Positions 25,962 to 34,236 of a stretch of 64,000 nucleotides of DNA are shown piece after piece. Every line of letters begins with the position of its first letter. Position 1 is the first letter of the stretch. Location of the stretch: assembly GCF_011304195.1 (NCBI RefSeq), contig NZ_CP049887.1, forward strand, positions 2,294,001-2,358,000, written 5' to 3'. The translations under genes were made by a program, and so were the position numbers. The DNA comes from Vagococcus hydrophili. Its GTDB lineage: Bacteria; Bacillota; Bacilli; Lactobacillales; Vagococcaceae. The notes beneath the pieces were generated by a model. That model saw nothing but the letters and a program-made list of their open reading frames with translations, was not told the DNA's origin and did not search any database.

Positions 25962-28900
25962 ATGAAAAGAGTTTTAGTAGCTAACCGTGGTGAGATCGCT
26001 ATTCGTGTTTTTCGCGCATGTACAGAGTTAAATATCCAAACTGTGGGTATTTACGCAATGGAGGATGAGAGATCAATTCATCGATTTAAAGCAGATGAAG
26101 CTTACCTAGTCGGGAAAGGTAAAAAGGCAACAGACGCGTATTTAGATATTGAAGACATTATTCGCATCGCCAAAAGTAGTAAAGTAGATGCCATCCATCC
26201 GGGATATGGATTTTTATCTGAAAATTTAGAGTTTGCTAAAAGATGTCATGAAGAAGGTATTATTTTTATCGGGCCAACGTTAGAACACTTAGATATGTTC
26301 GGTGATAAGATTAAAGCAAAAGATGCCGCTATTTCTGCAGGTGTTCAGTCTATACCAGGAACAGACGGTCCAGTTAACTCAGTTGAAGAGGTTTTAGAAT
26401 TTGCGAATGAATTTTCTTATCCAATTATGATTAAAGCCACACTTGGCGGTGGTGGTCGTGGTATGCGTGTTGCTCGTAATGAAGAAGAAGCAAGAGATGG
26501 TTATGAACGTGCTAAAAGTGAAGCGAAAGCAGCTTTTGGTAATGATGAAGTCTACGCAGAGAAATACATTTCAAATCCTAAACATATTGAAGTTCAAATT
26601 TTAGGAGATACACACGGTAATGTGATTCATTTATTTGAAAGAGATTGCTCCGTTCAAAGACGTCATCAAAAAGTTGTTGAAGTGGCTCCCTGTGTGTCTA
26701 TGTCAGATGAGCAACGTGTGAAGATTTGCGATGCTGCTGTTAAACTAATGAAACACGTTGGTTATGTGAATGCTGGAACGGTTGAATTTTTAGTTGAAGG
26801 TGAGAATTTTTATTTCATTGAAGTCAATCCTCGTGTCCAAGTAGAACATACAATTACTGAATTAATTACTGACGTGGATATTGTCATGTCTCAATTAGAA
26901 ATTGCAATGGGCAAAGACTTACATAAAGAAATCGGTATTCCAGAACAAGAAAAAATTAGTATTCACGGCTTTGCAATTCAATGTCGGATCACAACAGAAG
27001 ATCCTTTGAATAATTTTATGCCTGATACTGGTAAAATAGATACCTACAGATCACCAGGTGGTTATGGTATCAGACTGGATTTAGGAAATGCTTTTGCAGG
27101 AGCTGTGGTAACACCATTCTTTGATTCTTTACTTGTAAAAGTCTGTACTCACGGAATTACTTTTGATCAAACAATTTCAAAAATGAATCGTGCACTTAAA
27201 GAGTTTAGAATTCGTGGTGTAAAAACGAACATTCCTTTCTTAGCCAATGTGATTTCACATCCAACCTTTAAATCGGGTGACGCGATTACAACCTTTATTG
27301 ATGAATCACCAGAACTGTTTGAGTTTCCTCGTGTAAGAGATCGTGGAAATAAAACGATGAAATATATTGGTGAAGTGACAGTTAATGGTTTTCCTGGTGT
27401 TGGGAAACTAGAGAAAAATTTCCAAAGTGAAGCTAGAATTCCGGGGAAAATCATCACAAAACCAACAATTCAAACAGCTAAGAACATCTTAGATACTCAA
27501 GGTGCTGATGCTGTGGTTGATTGGATTAAAAATAAAGATGAAGTGTTACTGACGGATACAACCTTTAGAGATGCCCATCAAAGTTTATTAGCAACTCGTG
27601 TTAGAACGAATGACTTAAAGAAAATTGCTCAATTAACAGACGAAGGTGTTCCTGAATTGTTTTCAAGTGAAATGTGGGGTGGTGCGACCTTTGATGTGGC
27701 GTACCGTTTCTTAAATGAAGATCCATGGGTACGATTACGTAAGCTAAGAAAATTAATGCCAAATACATTGTTCCAAATGCTCTTTAGAGGATCGAATGCT
27801 GTAGGCTATCAAAACTATCCAGATAATGTGTTAAAAGAGTTCATTGAAGTATCTGCGGCAGAAGGAATTGATGTCTTCCGTATTTTTGATAGTTTAAACT
27901 GGTTACCACAAATGGAAAAAAGTATTCAGTATGTTCGAGATACAGGGAAAATTGCTGAAGCAGCGATTTGCTACACTGGAGACGTGTTAGATCCAAATCG
28001 TGCGAAATACAATCTTGCTTATTACCGAGATATGGCAAAAGAGCTGGAAAAAATGGGTGCTCACATTATTGCAATTAAAGATATGGCAGGGTTACTTAAA
28101 CCACAAGCTGCGTATCACTTAATTACTGAGTTGAAATCAGCAGTAGATGTGCCAATCCATTTGCATACTCATGATACATCAGGTAATGGGATTATCACTT
28201 ATTCAGCTGCAACGAAAGCTGGTGTCGATATTATTGATGTGGCTATGAGTGCGATGAGTAGTGCCACAAGTCAACCAAGCATGAGTAGTTTATATTACGC
28301 TCTTAACAATGGACCAAGAACGCCCGATGTTAATATAGAAAATATTCAACAGATTAACCATTATTGGGAAGATGTTCGTAAGTTTTATGCGCCATTTGAA
28401 AATGGTATTAGTGCCCCTCAAACAGAAGTTTATTCTCATGAGATGCCAGGTGGTCAATATTCAAATCTTCAACAACAAGCAAAAGCTGTTGGACTTGAAG
28501 AAAAATGGGAAGATATCAAAGGTATGTATTCTGATGTGAATGAACTATTTGGAGATATCGTTAAAGTAACCCCATCATCTAAAGTAGTAGGGGATATGGC
28601 TTTATTCATGGTTCAAAATAACTTAAACTCAGATGATATCTATGCTAAAGGTCGAGAGTTAAATTATCCTGAATCTGTGATTAGTTTCTTCCAAGGAGAT
28701 TTAGGTCAGCCAACAGGAGGATTTCCTAAAGAACTTAAGGAAATTATCTTAAATGGTCGTGATTCAATTGAAGTTAGACCAGGAAGTTTAGCTAAAGCAG
28801 TTGATTTTGAGGCTGTTAAGTTAGAGTTAAAAGACTTAGTTGGTTTTGAACCAAGCAAGCAAGATGTTTTAAGTTATATTATGTACCCTCAAGTCTTTCT

Positions 28901-29387
28901 TGATTACTGTAAAATGCATGATGCTTTTGGAGATGTGGAGTTACTGGATACGTTAACGTTCTTTAAAGGGATGCGTGTGGGTGAAACAGTTGAAGTTAGA
29001 ATTGAAAAAGGTAAAACTTTGATTATTACTTTAGATGAGGTTGGTGAACCTGACTTAGAAGGTAATCGTGTGTTATTCTTTAATTTAAATGGTCAACGTC
29101 GTGAAATCGTGATTAAGGACCAAAATGTGAAATCTAAAGTCTTGTTAAAAGAAAAAGCAGAACCAACCAATAAAGGACATGTGGCAGCAACTATGTCTGG
29201 CTCAGTTTTAGATGTTCTTGTAACGCCTGGAGAGGCAGTTCAAAAAGGACAAGCGCTCCTTGTAACAGAAGCGATGAAAATGGAAACAACGATTTATTCT
29301 AAGCGCGATGGCGTGGTGAAACGTGTGTTAGTTTCAAAAGCGGATGCCATTCAATCAGGAGATTTAATGATTGAATTAACGATTTAA
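25962..29387 (+). CDS. pycA: Pyruvate carboxylase
   Basis: An 1141-residue biotin enzyme that makes oxaloacetate from pyruvate, bicarbonate and ATP. It has the full single-chain layout: biotin carboxylase (about 1-450; LVANRGEIAIRVFRA, GGGGRGMR), carboxyltransferase (about 525-800; TDTTFRDAHQSLLATR) and a C-terminal biotinyl domain with the attachment lysine in EAMKMET near residue 1105. The ATG at 25962 is preferred because GGAGG lies 8 bases upstream. Oxaloacetate feeds aspartate and thus the hom-thrB branch in this window. Confidence 0.97.
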   Translation: MKRVLVANRGEIAIRVFRACTELNIQTVGIYAMEDERSIHRFKADEAYLVGKGKKATDAYLDIEDIIRIAKSSKVDAIHPGYGFLSENLEFAKRCHEEGIIFIGPTLEHLDMFGDKIKAKDAAISAGVQSIPGTDGPVNSVEEVLEFANEFSYPIMIKATLGGGGRGMRVARNEEEARDGYERAKSEAKAAFGNDEVYAEKYISNPKHIEVQILGDTHGNVIHLFERDCSVQRRHQKVVEVAPCVSMSDEQRVKICDAAVKLMKHVGYVNAGTVEFLVEGENFYFIEVNPRVQVEHTITELITDVDIVMSQLEIAMGKDLHKEIGIPEQEKISIHGFAIQCRITTEDPLNNFMPDTGKIDTYRSPGGYGIRLDLGNAFAGAVVTPFFDSLLVKVCTHGITFDQTISKMNRALKEFRIRGVKTNIPFLANVISHPTFKSGDAITTFIDESPELFEFPRVRDRGNKTMKYIGEVTVNGFPGVGKLEKNFQSEARIPGKIITKPTIQTAKNILDTQGADAVVDWIKNKDEVLLTDTTFRDAHQSLLATRVRTNDLKKIAQLTDEGVPELFSSEMWGGATFDVAYRFLNEDPWVRLRKLRKLMPNTLFQMLFRGSNAVGYQNYPDNVLKEFIEVSAAEGIDVFRIFDSLNWLPQMEKSIQYVRDTGKIAEAAICYTGDVLDPNRAKYNLAYYRDMAKELEKMGAHIIAIKDMAGLLKPQAAYHLITELKSAVDVPIHLHTHDTSGNGIITYSAATKAGVDIIDVAMSAMSSATSQPSMSSLYYALNNGPRTPDVNIENIQQINHYWEDVRKFYAPFENGISAPQTEVYSHEMPGGQYSNLQQQAKAVGLEEKWEDIKGMYSDVNELFGDIVKVTPSSKVVGDMALFMVQNNLNSDDIYAKGRELNYPESVISFFQGDLGQPTGGFPKELKEIILNGRDSIEVRPGSLAKAVDFEAVKLELKDLVGFEPSKQDVLSYIMYPQVFLDYCKMHDAFGDVELLDTLTFFKGMRVGETVEVRIEKGKTLIITLDEVGEPDLEGNRVLFFNLNGQRREIVIKDQNVKSKVLLKEKAEPTNKGHVAATMSGSVLDVLVTPGEAVQKGQALLVTEAMKMETTIYSKRDGVVKRVLVSKADAIQSGDLMIELTI

Positions 29388-29411
29388 TTCAAAAGGAAGT
29401 AGGCATTATAA

Positions 29412-30551
29412 GTGAAACGAATAATTGAATTTGTTGTCTGTTTGATATTAGTCTTTAGTGTGGTTTATATAAAACCAGTCATATCATCTTACAAAAATCC
29501 AAAGCCTAAGAACGATCTTTCAATTGAGAAAGTAAAAATGACCCATAAATCTGTGCCCTACTATGAACTAAATACAACAGGGATGGCAAATCAGATTGGT
29601 AAAACAAAAGAAGAATTTCTAAAAGAATTTCCCAATCCTAAAAAACGCTGGGAATCATATGATCAAACAGAGTGGCTTGTTTACGGGGACTCAGTTAATG
29701 ATTATTATCAAGTTGAAATAAAAAACCATGTGGTAGTCAGTGCCTTTGTTTTAGGAAGTGACGTTGATTCAAGCCCTTTTACAATGAACATGAATTTAGT
29801 TGATTTAGCAGAAATTACAACAATTTTTTCTAACTTCAATTTTGAGTATGGGGATCAAAAATACGAGGTTGAATTAACAGAAGATGACATGAACTATAGG
29901 CCTTTAGTCGCTTTTAATAATGGTACTTTTGCTATCTTGCATATGAATCAATTGACAGGGAAACTCTTAGGCATTCGCTATCTTGATAAACAGACGCTCC
30001 TTAGTATCATGCCCTATCAAATGGAACAAGAAAATCATGTTAAGCTGACTAAACAAAAGGATACCACTGATTTTAAAAAAGTAGATGAAGCTAACCGAGA
30101 ACAATTAGTCACTTTACTTAATCTTTTTAGAGAGAAAGATGAAAAAAAAGGCTACCATGTAGATGTTGATTTACAAAACAAAGCAAATAAAGGCTTAGAG
30201 ATTTTATCAGAAAAGCCAGAATCAATTATTACTGATCAAGATCATCTGGCTGATTGGAAGAAGATGAGCGAAAAACAATCAGAGGCTATCTTGTTATTAT
30301 CAGATGAAGAGATGTTAAAATTAGGCAAGGAAGTTGAATTGAAAAGTAAAAAAGATCACGGTGTATTTTATGGTCCAGTCAACGACGTTCCTTTTATGGT
30401 TACTAATTGGTATGGCAGCCGTTTCTATCATGAAGAAATTGATCATAAAAAAGATACAACGGTTGGCATCACATTTACCAAAGAAAAATCATTAATTTTC
30501 TTTGGTGAAGAAGAAAAAAAACAGACGATTGAAAGTAGTGATAAACCTTGA
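29412..30551 (+). CDS. YlbC-like secreted/anchored protein with CAP-associated domain
   Basis: A 379-residue protein with an N-terminal signal anchor (about 5-25). Residues about 50-200 match the CAP-associated N-terminal domain seen in Bacillus YlbC (ANQIGKTKEEFLKEFPNPKKR is typical). The C-terminal part (about 230-360) sits where YlbC has a CAP/SCP domain but lacks the usual HSxxM and GEN motifs, so that domain looks degenerate. It starts with GTG, 24 bases after pycA, and is followed by ylbF and ylbG as in Bacillus. Function unknown. Confidence 0.75.
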   Translation: MKRIIEFVVCLILVFSVVYIKPVISSYKNPKPKNDLSIEKVKMTHKSVPYYELNTTGMANQIGKTKEEFLKEFPNPKKRWESYDQTEWLVYGDSVNDYYQVEIKNHVVVSAFVLGSDVDSSPFTMNMNLVDLAEITTIFSNFNFEYGDQKYEVELTEDDMNYRPLVAFNNGTFAILHMNQLTGKLLGIRYLDKQTLLSIMPYQMEQENHVKLTKQKDTTDFKKVDEANREQLVTLLNLFREKDEKKGYHVDVDLQNKANKGLEILSEKPESIITDQDHLADWKKMSEKQSEAILLLSDEEMLKLGKEVELKSKKDHGVFYGPVNDVPFMVTNWYGSRFYHEEIDHKKDTTVGITFTKEKSLIFFGEEEKKQTIESSDKP

Positions 30552-30976
30552 TTTATAATGAAGATTTTTTCGAAATTGAAAATCTAGTGAATGAATTATC
30601 GGTTGAATTATTAAATAGTCAACACGTTTTAGAGTATGTATCCATTTATAAAGAAATGGATCAAAGTACTGAGGTGGATGTCGTATTGACAGAGTTTTTA
30701 AAGGCTAAGGAAAGTTTTGAAAAAATTGAACCTTATGGTAAATACGCACCCGATTTCAAAGAGAAGCGCCGAGAACTAAGACAGAAAAAGAGACTATTAG
30801 ATACGAATGACTTAGTCTCTAGTTTTAAATATCAAGAAACCTCACTTCAAAATATGTTAGATTACGTGACTCATGATCTTGCGAAAGCTATTTCAGATGA
30901 CATCAAAATTGATGCCGGTAATCCATTTTTTGAATTTGCAAAAAGAGGATGTGGAGGTAGTTGTCATGTTAGTTAA
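30548..30976 (+). CDS. ylbF: YlbF family protein (RNase Y-associated)
   Basis: A 142-residue helical protein of the YlbF/YmcA family. In Bacillus, YlbF with YmcA and YaaT forms the Y-complex, which assists RNase Y in mRNA processing and carries Fe-S clusters. The C-terminus ends with CGGSC, consistent with metal or cluster ligation. It begins with TTG overlapping the previous stop codon, with only a weak ribosome binding site, so translation probably depends on coupling. It overlaps ylbG by 11 bases. Confidence 0.85.
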   Translation: MIYNEDFFEIENLVNELSVELLNSQHVLEYVSIYKEMDQSTEVDVVLTEFLKAKESFEKIEPYGKYAPDFKEKRRELRQKKRLLDTNDLVSSFKYQETSLQNMLDYVTHDLAKAISDDIKIDAGNPFFEFAKRGCGGSCHVS

Positions 30977-31313
30977 AGAAGTTGAAGATACGTTAGAGCT
31001 AGTTCCCAGAAGAGGTTTAGTGGTCTGGGTTTATAGTTTGAAACAATTAAAAAATTTACGTCGTTTTGGTTATGTCCATCATGTATCAAAAAAAATGAAA
31101 TACGTTGTGCTCTATGTTGATGATATAGATGTTGATCAAAAAGTTGAGAAATTAGAGAAGCAATTCTTTGTTCGTAGTGTTGAAAAATCAATGCGTCCAG
31201 ACATTAATATGGATTTCGATAACCGTCTAGGTAATAAAGAAGTTATTGAAGCAGAACCTTTAGAATTTGAAGAGCAAAAAACAGAAATTAGATTAGCAGA
31301 GTTTGTAGAATAG
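30966..31313 (+). CDS. ylbG: YlbG family protein (DUF2129)
   Basis: A 115-residue protein with the DUF2129 core (about 8-85): RRGLVVWVYSLKQLKNLRRFG, then HHVSKKMKYVVLYVD. It is usually encoded next to ylbF; its molecular role is unknown. The ATG at 30966 is preceded by GGAGG inside ylbF, and longer in-frame versions would overlap ylbF heavily. Last gene before a strong terminator. Confidence 0.9.
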   Translation: MLVKEVEDTLELVPRRGLVVWVYSLKQLKNLRRFGYVHHVSKKMKYVVLYVDDIDVDQKVEKLEKQFFVRSVEKSMRPDINMDFDNRLGNKEVIEAEPLEFEEQKTEIRLAEFVE

Positions 31314-31321
31314 AAAAAAAT

Positions 31322-31362
31322 AAAGTGTTTAAATGGATAATTATCTGTTTAAACACTTTTTT
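31322..31362 (+). terminator. Terminator after ylbG
   Basis: AAAGTGTTTAAA and TTTAAACACTTT form a 12-bp stem, with ATAATTAT in the loop and a T-run after it. Confidence 0.92.
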
Positions 31363-31410
31363 ATTTGCTTAAAAGAGCGTTATATAAGGCTCTAAATCTG
31401 TTTTAGAAGT

Positions 31411-31426
31411 TGGCACGTGAATTGCT
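31411..31426 (+). promoter_or_regulatory. Sigma-54 (RpoN) promoter of the mannose-family PTS
   Basis: TGGCACGTGAATTGCT contains the -24 element TGGCAC and the -12 element TTGCT with exact consensus spacing. It lies 25 bases before the IIA gene, and a LevR-type sigma-54 activator is encoded downstream. A small inverted repeat AGAGC/GCTCT (31374-31393) just upstream is a candidate activator site. Confidence 0.92.
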
Positions 31427-31451
31427 TATATATAAATGAGGTGAGAAATAG

Positions 31452-31871
31452 ATGAAAAGAAATTATTTAATTGCAACACATGGAGAATTAGCCAAAGGTA
31501 TTCAAAGTTCACTTAATATCTTAGCTGGAAAGGGAGATGATGTGACTGTTATTAATGCCTACATGACAGATGAAGATTACACACCTGTTATTGTTGACTT
31601 TATTAATAGCATTGGTGAAAACGAACAAGGCGTTATTTTTACTGATTTATTTGGTGGGAGTGTGAATCAAAAAGTCGTAACAGAAGTTTTAACAGCAGGC
31701 AGAGAAGATATTTTTATTTTATCTAATATTAATTTAGCTATTATTTTATCGATTTTATTTTTACCAGAAGAAAGTGCAATTACCACAGAAATGATTCAAG
31801 AGGCTATCAATGAAAGTCAGGTAACACTTGTACAAACAAATCAAGATGATGAAGAAGAAGATATCTTTTAG
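31452..31871 (+). CDS. PTS mannose/fructose/sorbose-family IIA
   Basis: A 139-residue cytoplasmic EIIA of the mannose family. The phosphorylated histidine is in IATHGELAKG (His10), and FTDLFGGSVNQ is typical. It is a separate protein here, not fused to IIB. First gene behind the sigma-54 promoter; GAGGTGAG precedes the ATG. The acidic tail (DDEEEDIF) is common in such stand-alone IIA proteins. Substrate of the system unknown. Confidence 0.93.
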   Translation: MKRNYLIATHGELAKGIQSSLNILAGKGDDVTVINAYMTDEDYTPVIVDFINSIGENEQGVIFTDLFGGSVNQKVVTEVLTAGREDIFILSNINLAIILSILFLPEESAITTEMIQEAINESQVTLVQTNQDDEEEDIF

Positions 31872-31883
31872 GAGGAAAAAAGA

Positions 31884-32381
31884 ATGATTACACAAGTTAG
31901 AGTTGATGACAGATTAATCCACGGACAAGTTGCAGTTGTTTGGACCAAAGAATTAAACGCCCCACTTTTAGTTGTAGCAAATGACGAGGCAGCTAAAAAT
32001 AATGTGATGCAAATGACATTAAAAATGGCTGTTCCTAATGGGATGAAGTTATTAATTCGTTCAGTTGCGGATGCTATTGAATTGTTTAATGACCCTAGAG
32101 GAAAAGATAAACGAATTTTTGTTATTGTAAACAGTGTTTCTGATGCCAATAAAATTGCTCAAAATGTGACAGATTTGGATGCAGTCAATGTAGCTAATGC
32201 AGGTCGCTTTGATAAATCAGATCCAGCAACGAAACAAATGGTCTTTCCAAGTGTTCAGTTAAATCCAGAAGAGATTTTGGCAGCTAAAGAGTTGGCTTCC
32301 TTAGAAAGAGTCAAAAGTTATAACCAAGTGTTACCAACGAATCCACAAATTGATTTAAAAGAAACAATAAGCAAATTTTAA
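31884..32381 (+). CDS. PTS mannose/fructose/sorbose-family IIB
   Basis: A 165-residue EIIB. The phosphorylated histidine is in DDRLIHGQVAVVW (His15), which accepts phosphate from the IIA and passes it to the sugar during uptake by IIC/IID. Starts 12 bases after IIA with a TAGGAGGA site. Length matches free-standing IIB proteins of the family. Confidence 0.94.
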   Translation: MITQVRVDDRLIHGQVAVVWTKELNAPLLVVANDEAAKNNVMQMTLKMAVPNGMKLLIRSVADAIELFNDPRGKDKRIFVIVNSVSDANKIAQNVTDLDAVNVANAGRFDKSDPATKQMVFPSVQLNPEEILAAKELASLERVKSYNQVLPTNPQIDLKETISKF

Positions 32382-32398
32382 AAGGGGGAAATTGAATT

Positions 32399-33211
32399 AT
32401 GTTAATGAATGCATCCATGGCAGCTTTAGCTGTATTTATCTGTTTTGCGGGAAACTACTTAACAGGTCAAAGTATGATGGAAAGACCACTTGTTGTTGGT
32501 CTTGTGACAGGTATGCTTTTAGGAGATATGAAAACAGGGGTTTTAATGGGGGCAGCGCTAGAAGCTGTGTTCTTAGGAAATGTTAATATTGGTGGTGTGA
32601 TTGCTGCAGAACCAGTAACAGCAACAACTTTAGCAACAACGTTTGCCATTATTTCAAATATTGATCAAAAAGCCGCCATGACTTTGGCTGTGCCAATCGG
32701 AATGTTAGCAGCTTTTGTCGTAATGTTTTTAAAAAATGTTTTTATGAATATTTTTGCACCAATGCTTGATAAAGCAGCACGTGAAAACAATCAAAAAATG
32801 ATTGTGACGCTTCATTATGGAACGTGGGTAATCTATTACCTAATCATTGCTTCTATTTCATTTATCGGAATTTTAGCAGGAAGTGGTCCAGTTAACACCT
32901 TTGTTGAAAATATTCCAGAACGTTTGATGAATGGTTTAAGTGCAGCAGGAGGATTACTTCCAGCCGTAGGTTTTGCTATGTTAATGAAATTATTATGGGA
33001 TAAAAAATTATCAGTCTTTTATATTTTAGGCTTTGTTCTAACAGCTTATTTAAATTTACCAGCTGTTGCAGTGGCTGTTTTAGGTGTAGTTATTTGTGTA
33101 GTCAGCGCTCAACGTGATTTACAAATTCAAGAAATTCCTTCAAGTGGTGTAAAAACAGCAGCAAGTGGAACGGTATCTAAACAAGATGAAGAGGAGGACT
33201 TTTTCGCATGA
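32399..33211 (+). CDS. PTS mannose/fructose/sorbose-family IIC
   Basis: A 270-residue membrane component with about seven to eight hydrophobic segments and family motifs such as QSMMERPLVVGLVTGMLLGD and GAALEAVFLGN. Together with IID it forms the sugar channel; in related bacteria such proteins are also bacteriocin or phage docking points. AAGGGGGAAA precedes the ATG. The acidic tail DEEEDFF overlaps the IID start by 4 bases. Confidence 0.94.
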   Translation: MLMNASMAALAVFICFAGNYLTGQSMMERPLVVGLVTGMLLGDMKTGVLMGAALEAVFLGNVNIGGVIAAEPVTATTLATTFAIISNIDQKAAMTLAVPIGMLAAFVVMFLKNVFMNIFAPMLDKAARENNQKMIVTLHYGTWVIYYLIIASISFIGILAGSGPVNTFVENIPERLMNGLSAAGGLLPAVGFAMLMKLLWDKKLSVFYILGFVLTAYLNLPAVAVAVLGVVICVVSAQRDLQIQEIPSSGVKTAASGTVSKQDEEEDFFA

Positions 33212-34035
33212 AATTCCAAGAAAATTTAAACAAAGAAGAAAAGAAAATGATGCGTTCTGTATTTTGGCGCTCATGGACAATGAACGCTAGTCGTACAGGA
33301 GCAACACAATATCATGCGGTGGGAGTTATTTATACGTTACTGCCAGTTATCAATCGTTTTTATAAAACAGATGAAGAGCGCGCTGAGGCCATTGTGCGAC
33401 ATACAACATGGTTTAATGCCACAATGCACATTAATAACTTTATTATGGGACTAGTTGCGTCAATGGAGAAACAAAACAGTGAAGATGAAACTTTTGATGA
33501 TAGTTCAATCACTGCCGTTAAAGCGTCTTTAATGGGTCCAATTTCAGGTATTGGCGATTCGTTCTTTTGGGGTATTTTAAGAGTTATCGCTGCAGGTATT
33601 GGGATTTCTTTAGCGGCTACAGGCTCACCTATGGGCGCGATTGTTTTCTTATTACTATATAATATTCCAGCCTTTTTAATTCACTACTACGCTCTTTATA
33701 GTGGGTATTCAGTTGGTGCTAGTTTCATTCAGAAAATGTATGAATCTGGAGGAATGAAAATTTTAACGAAAGCTTCTAGTATGCTTGGTTTAATGATGAT
33801 GGGTAGTATGACAGCTTCAAACGTTAAATTCAAAACAATTTTAGAAGTAAGTGTTAAAGGCAGTAAAGAAGCCATGAAGATGCAAGTCTACTTAGATCAA
33901 TTGTTTATTGGTCTGATCCCGTTAATTGTTACCTTGGGTGCGTTTTGGTTACTACGTAAAAAAGTCAATGTTAATGTGGTTATGTTTGGTATTATGTTCT
34001 TAGGAATTATTTTAGGTCTATTAGGTATTTGTTAA
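33208..34035 (+). CDS. PTS mannose/fructose/sorbose-family IID
   Basis: A 275-residue membrane protein of the EIID family. The amphipathic N-terminal part (MRSVFWRSWTMNASRTGATQ region) is typical, followed by the GPISGIGDSFFWG motif near residue 115 and C-terminal membrane segments. Translation is coupled to IIC by a 4-base overlap. It completes a IIA-IIB-IIC-IID set; no sugar-specific enzyme is encoded with it, so mannose, fructose or sorbose cannot be told apart. Confidence 0.94.
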   Translation: MKFQENLNKEEKKMMRSVFWRSWTMNASRTGATQYHAVGVIYTLLPVINRFYKTDEERAEAIVRHTTWFNATMHINNFIMGLVASMEKQNSEDETFDDSSITAVKASLMGPISGIGDSFFWGILRVIAAGIGISLAATGSPMGAIVFLLLYNIPAFLIHYYALYSGYSVGASFIQKMYESGGMKILTKASSMLGLMMMGSMTASNVKFKTILEVSVKGSKEAMKMQVYLDQLFIGLIPLIVTLGAFWLLRKKVNVNVVMFGIMFLGIILGLLGIC

Positions 34036-34122
34036 TATTAGTTACGATTAATGTAAAAAATGAATGTATTTACTAATAAAACATCATTTTTACGTTATAC
34101 TAAACGTTGTTTGGTAATGAAT

Positions 34123-34172
34123 AAAAAGCAATGCAGACACTTAATTTTAAGTTTTGTTTGTATTGCTTTTTT
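34123..34172 (+). terminator. Terminator of the mannose-family PTS operon
   Basis: AAAAAGCAATGCAGAC and GTTTGTATTGCTTTTT pair (with mismatches) around a TTAATTTTAA-containing loop; T-run follows. It separates the PTS genes from the levR-like gene. Confidence 0.8.
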
Positions 34173-34236
34173 AGAAAATTAATTTAGGTTATTTTTACTT
34201 AAAATTAATATATCAGAGATGTAGAAGGTGGTTAGG

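Noticed and set aside
30873-30965. Longer version of YlbG starting inside ylbF
   Set aside because: The extra residues are the wrong frame of ylbF; GGAGG directly precedes ATG 30966, which gives the family length.
32392-32586. A 64-codon open frame within the IIC gene
   Set aside because: It overlaps the well-supported IIC gene in another frame and shows no recognisable family.
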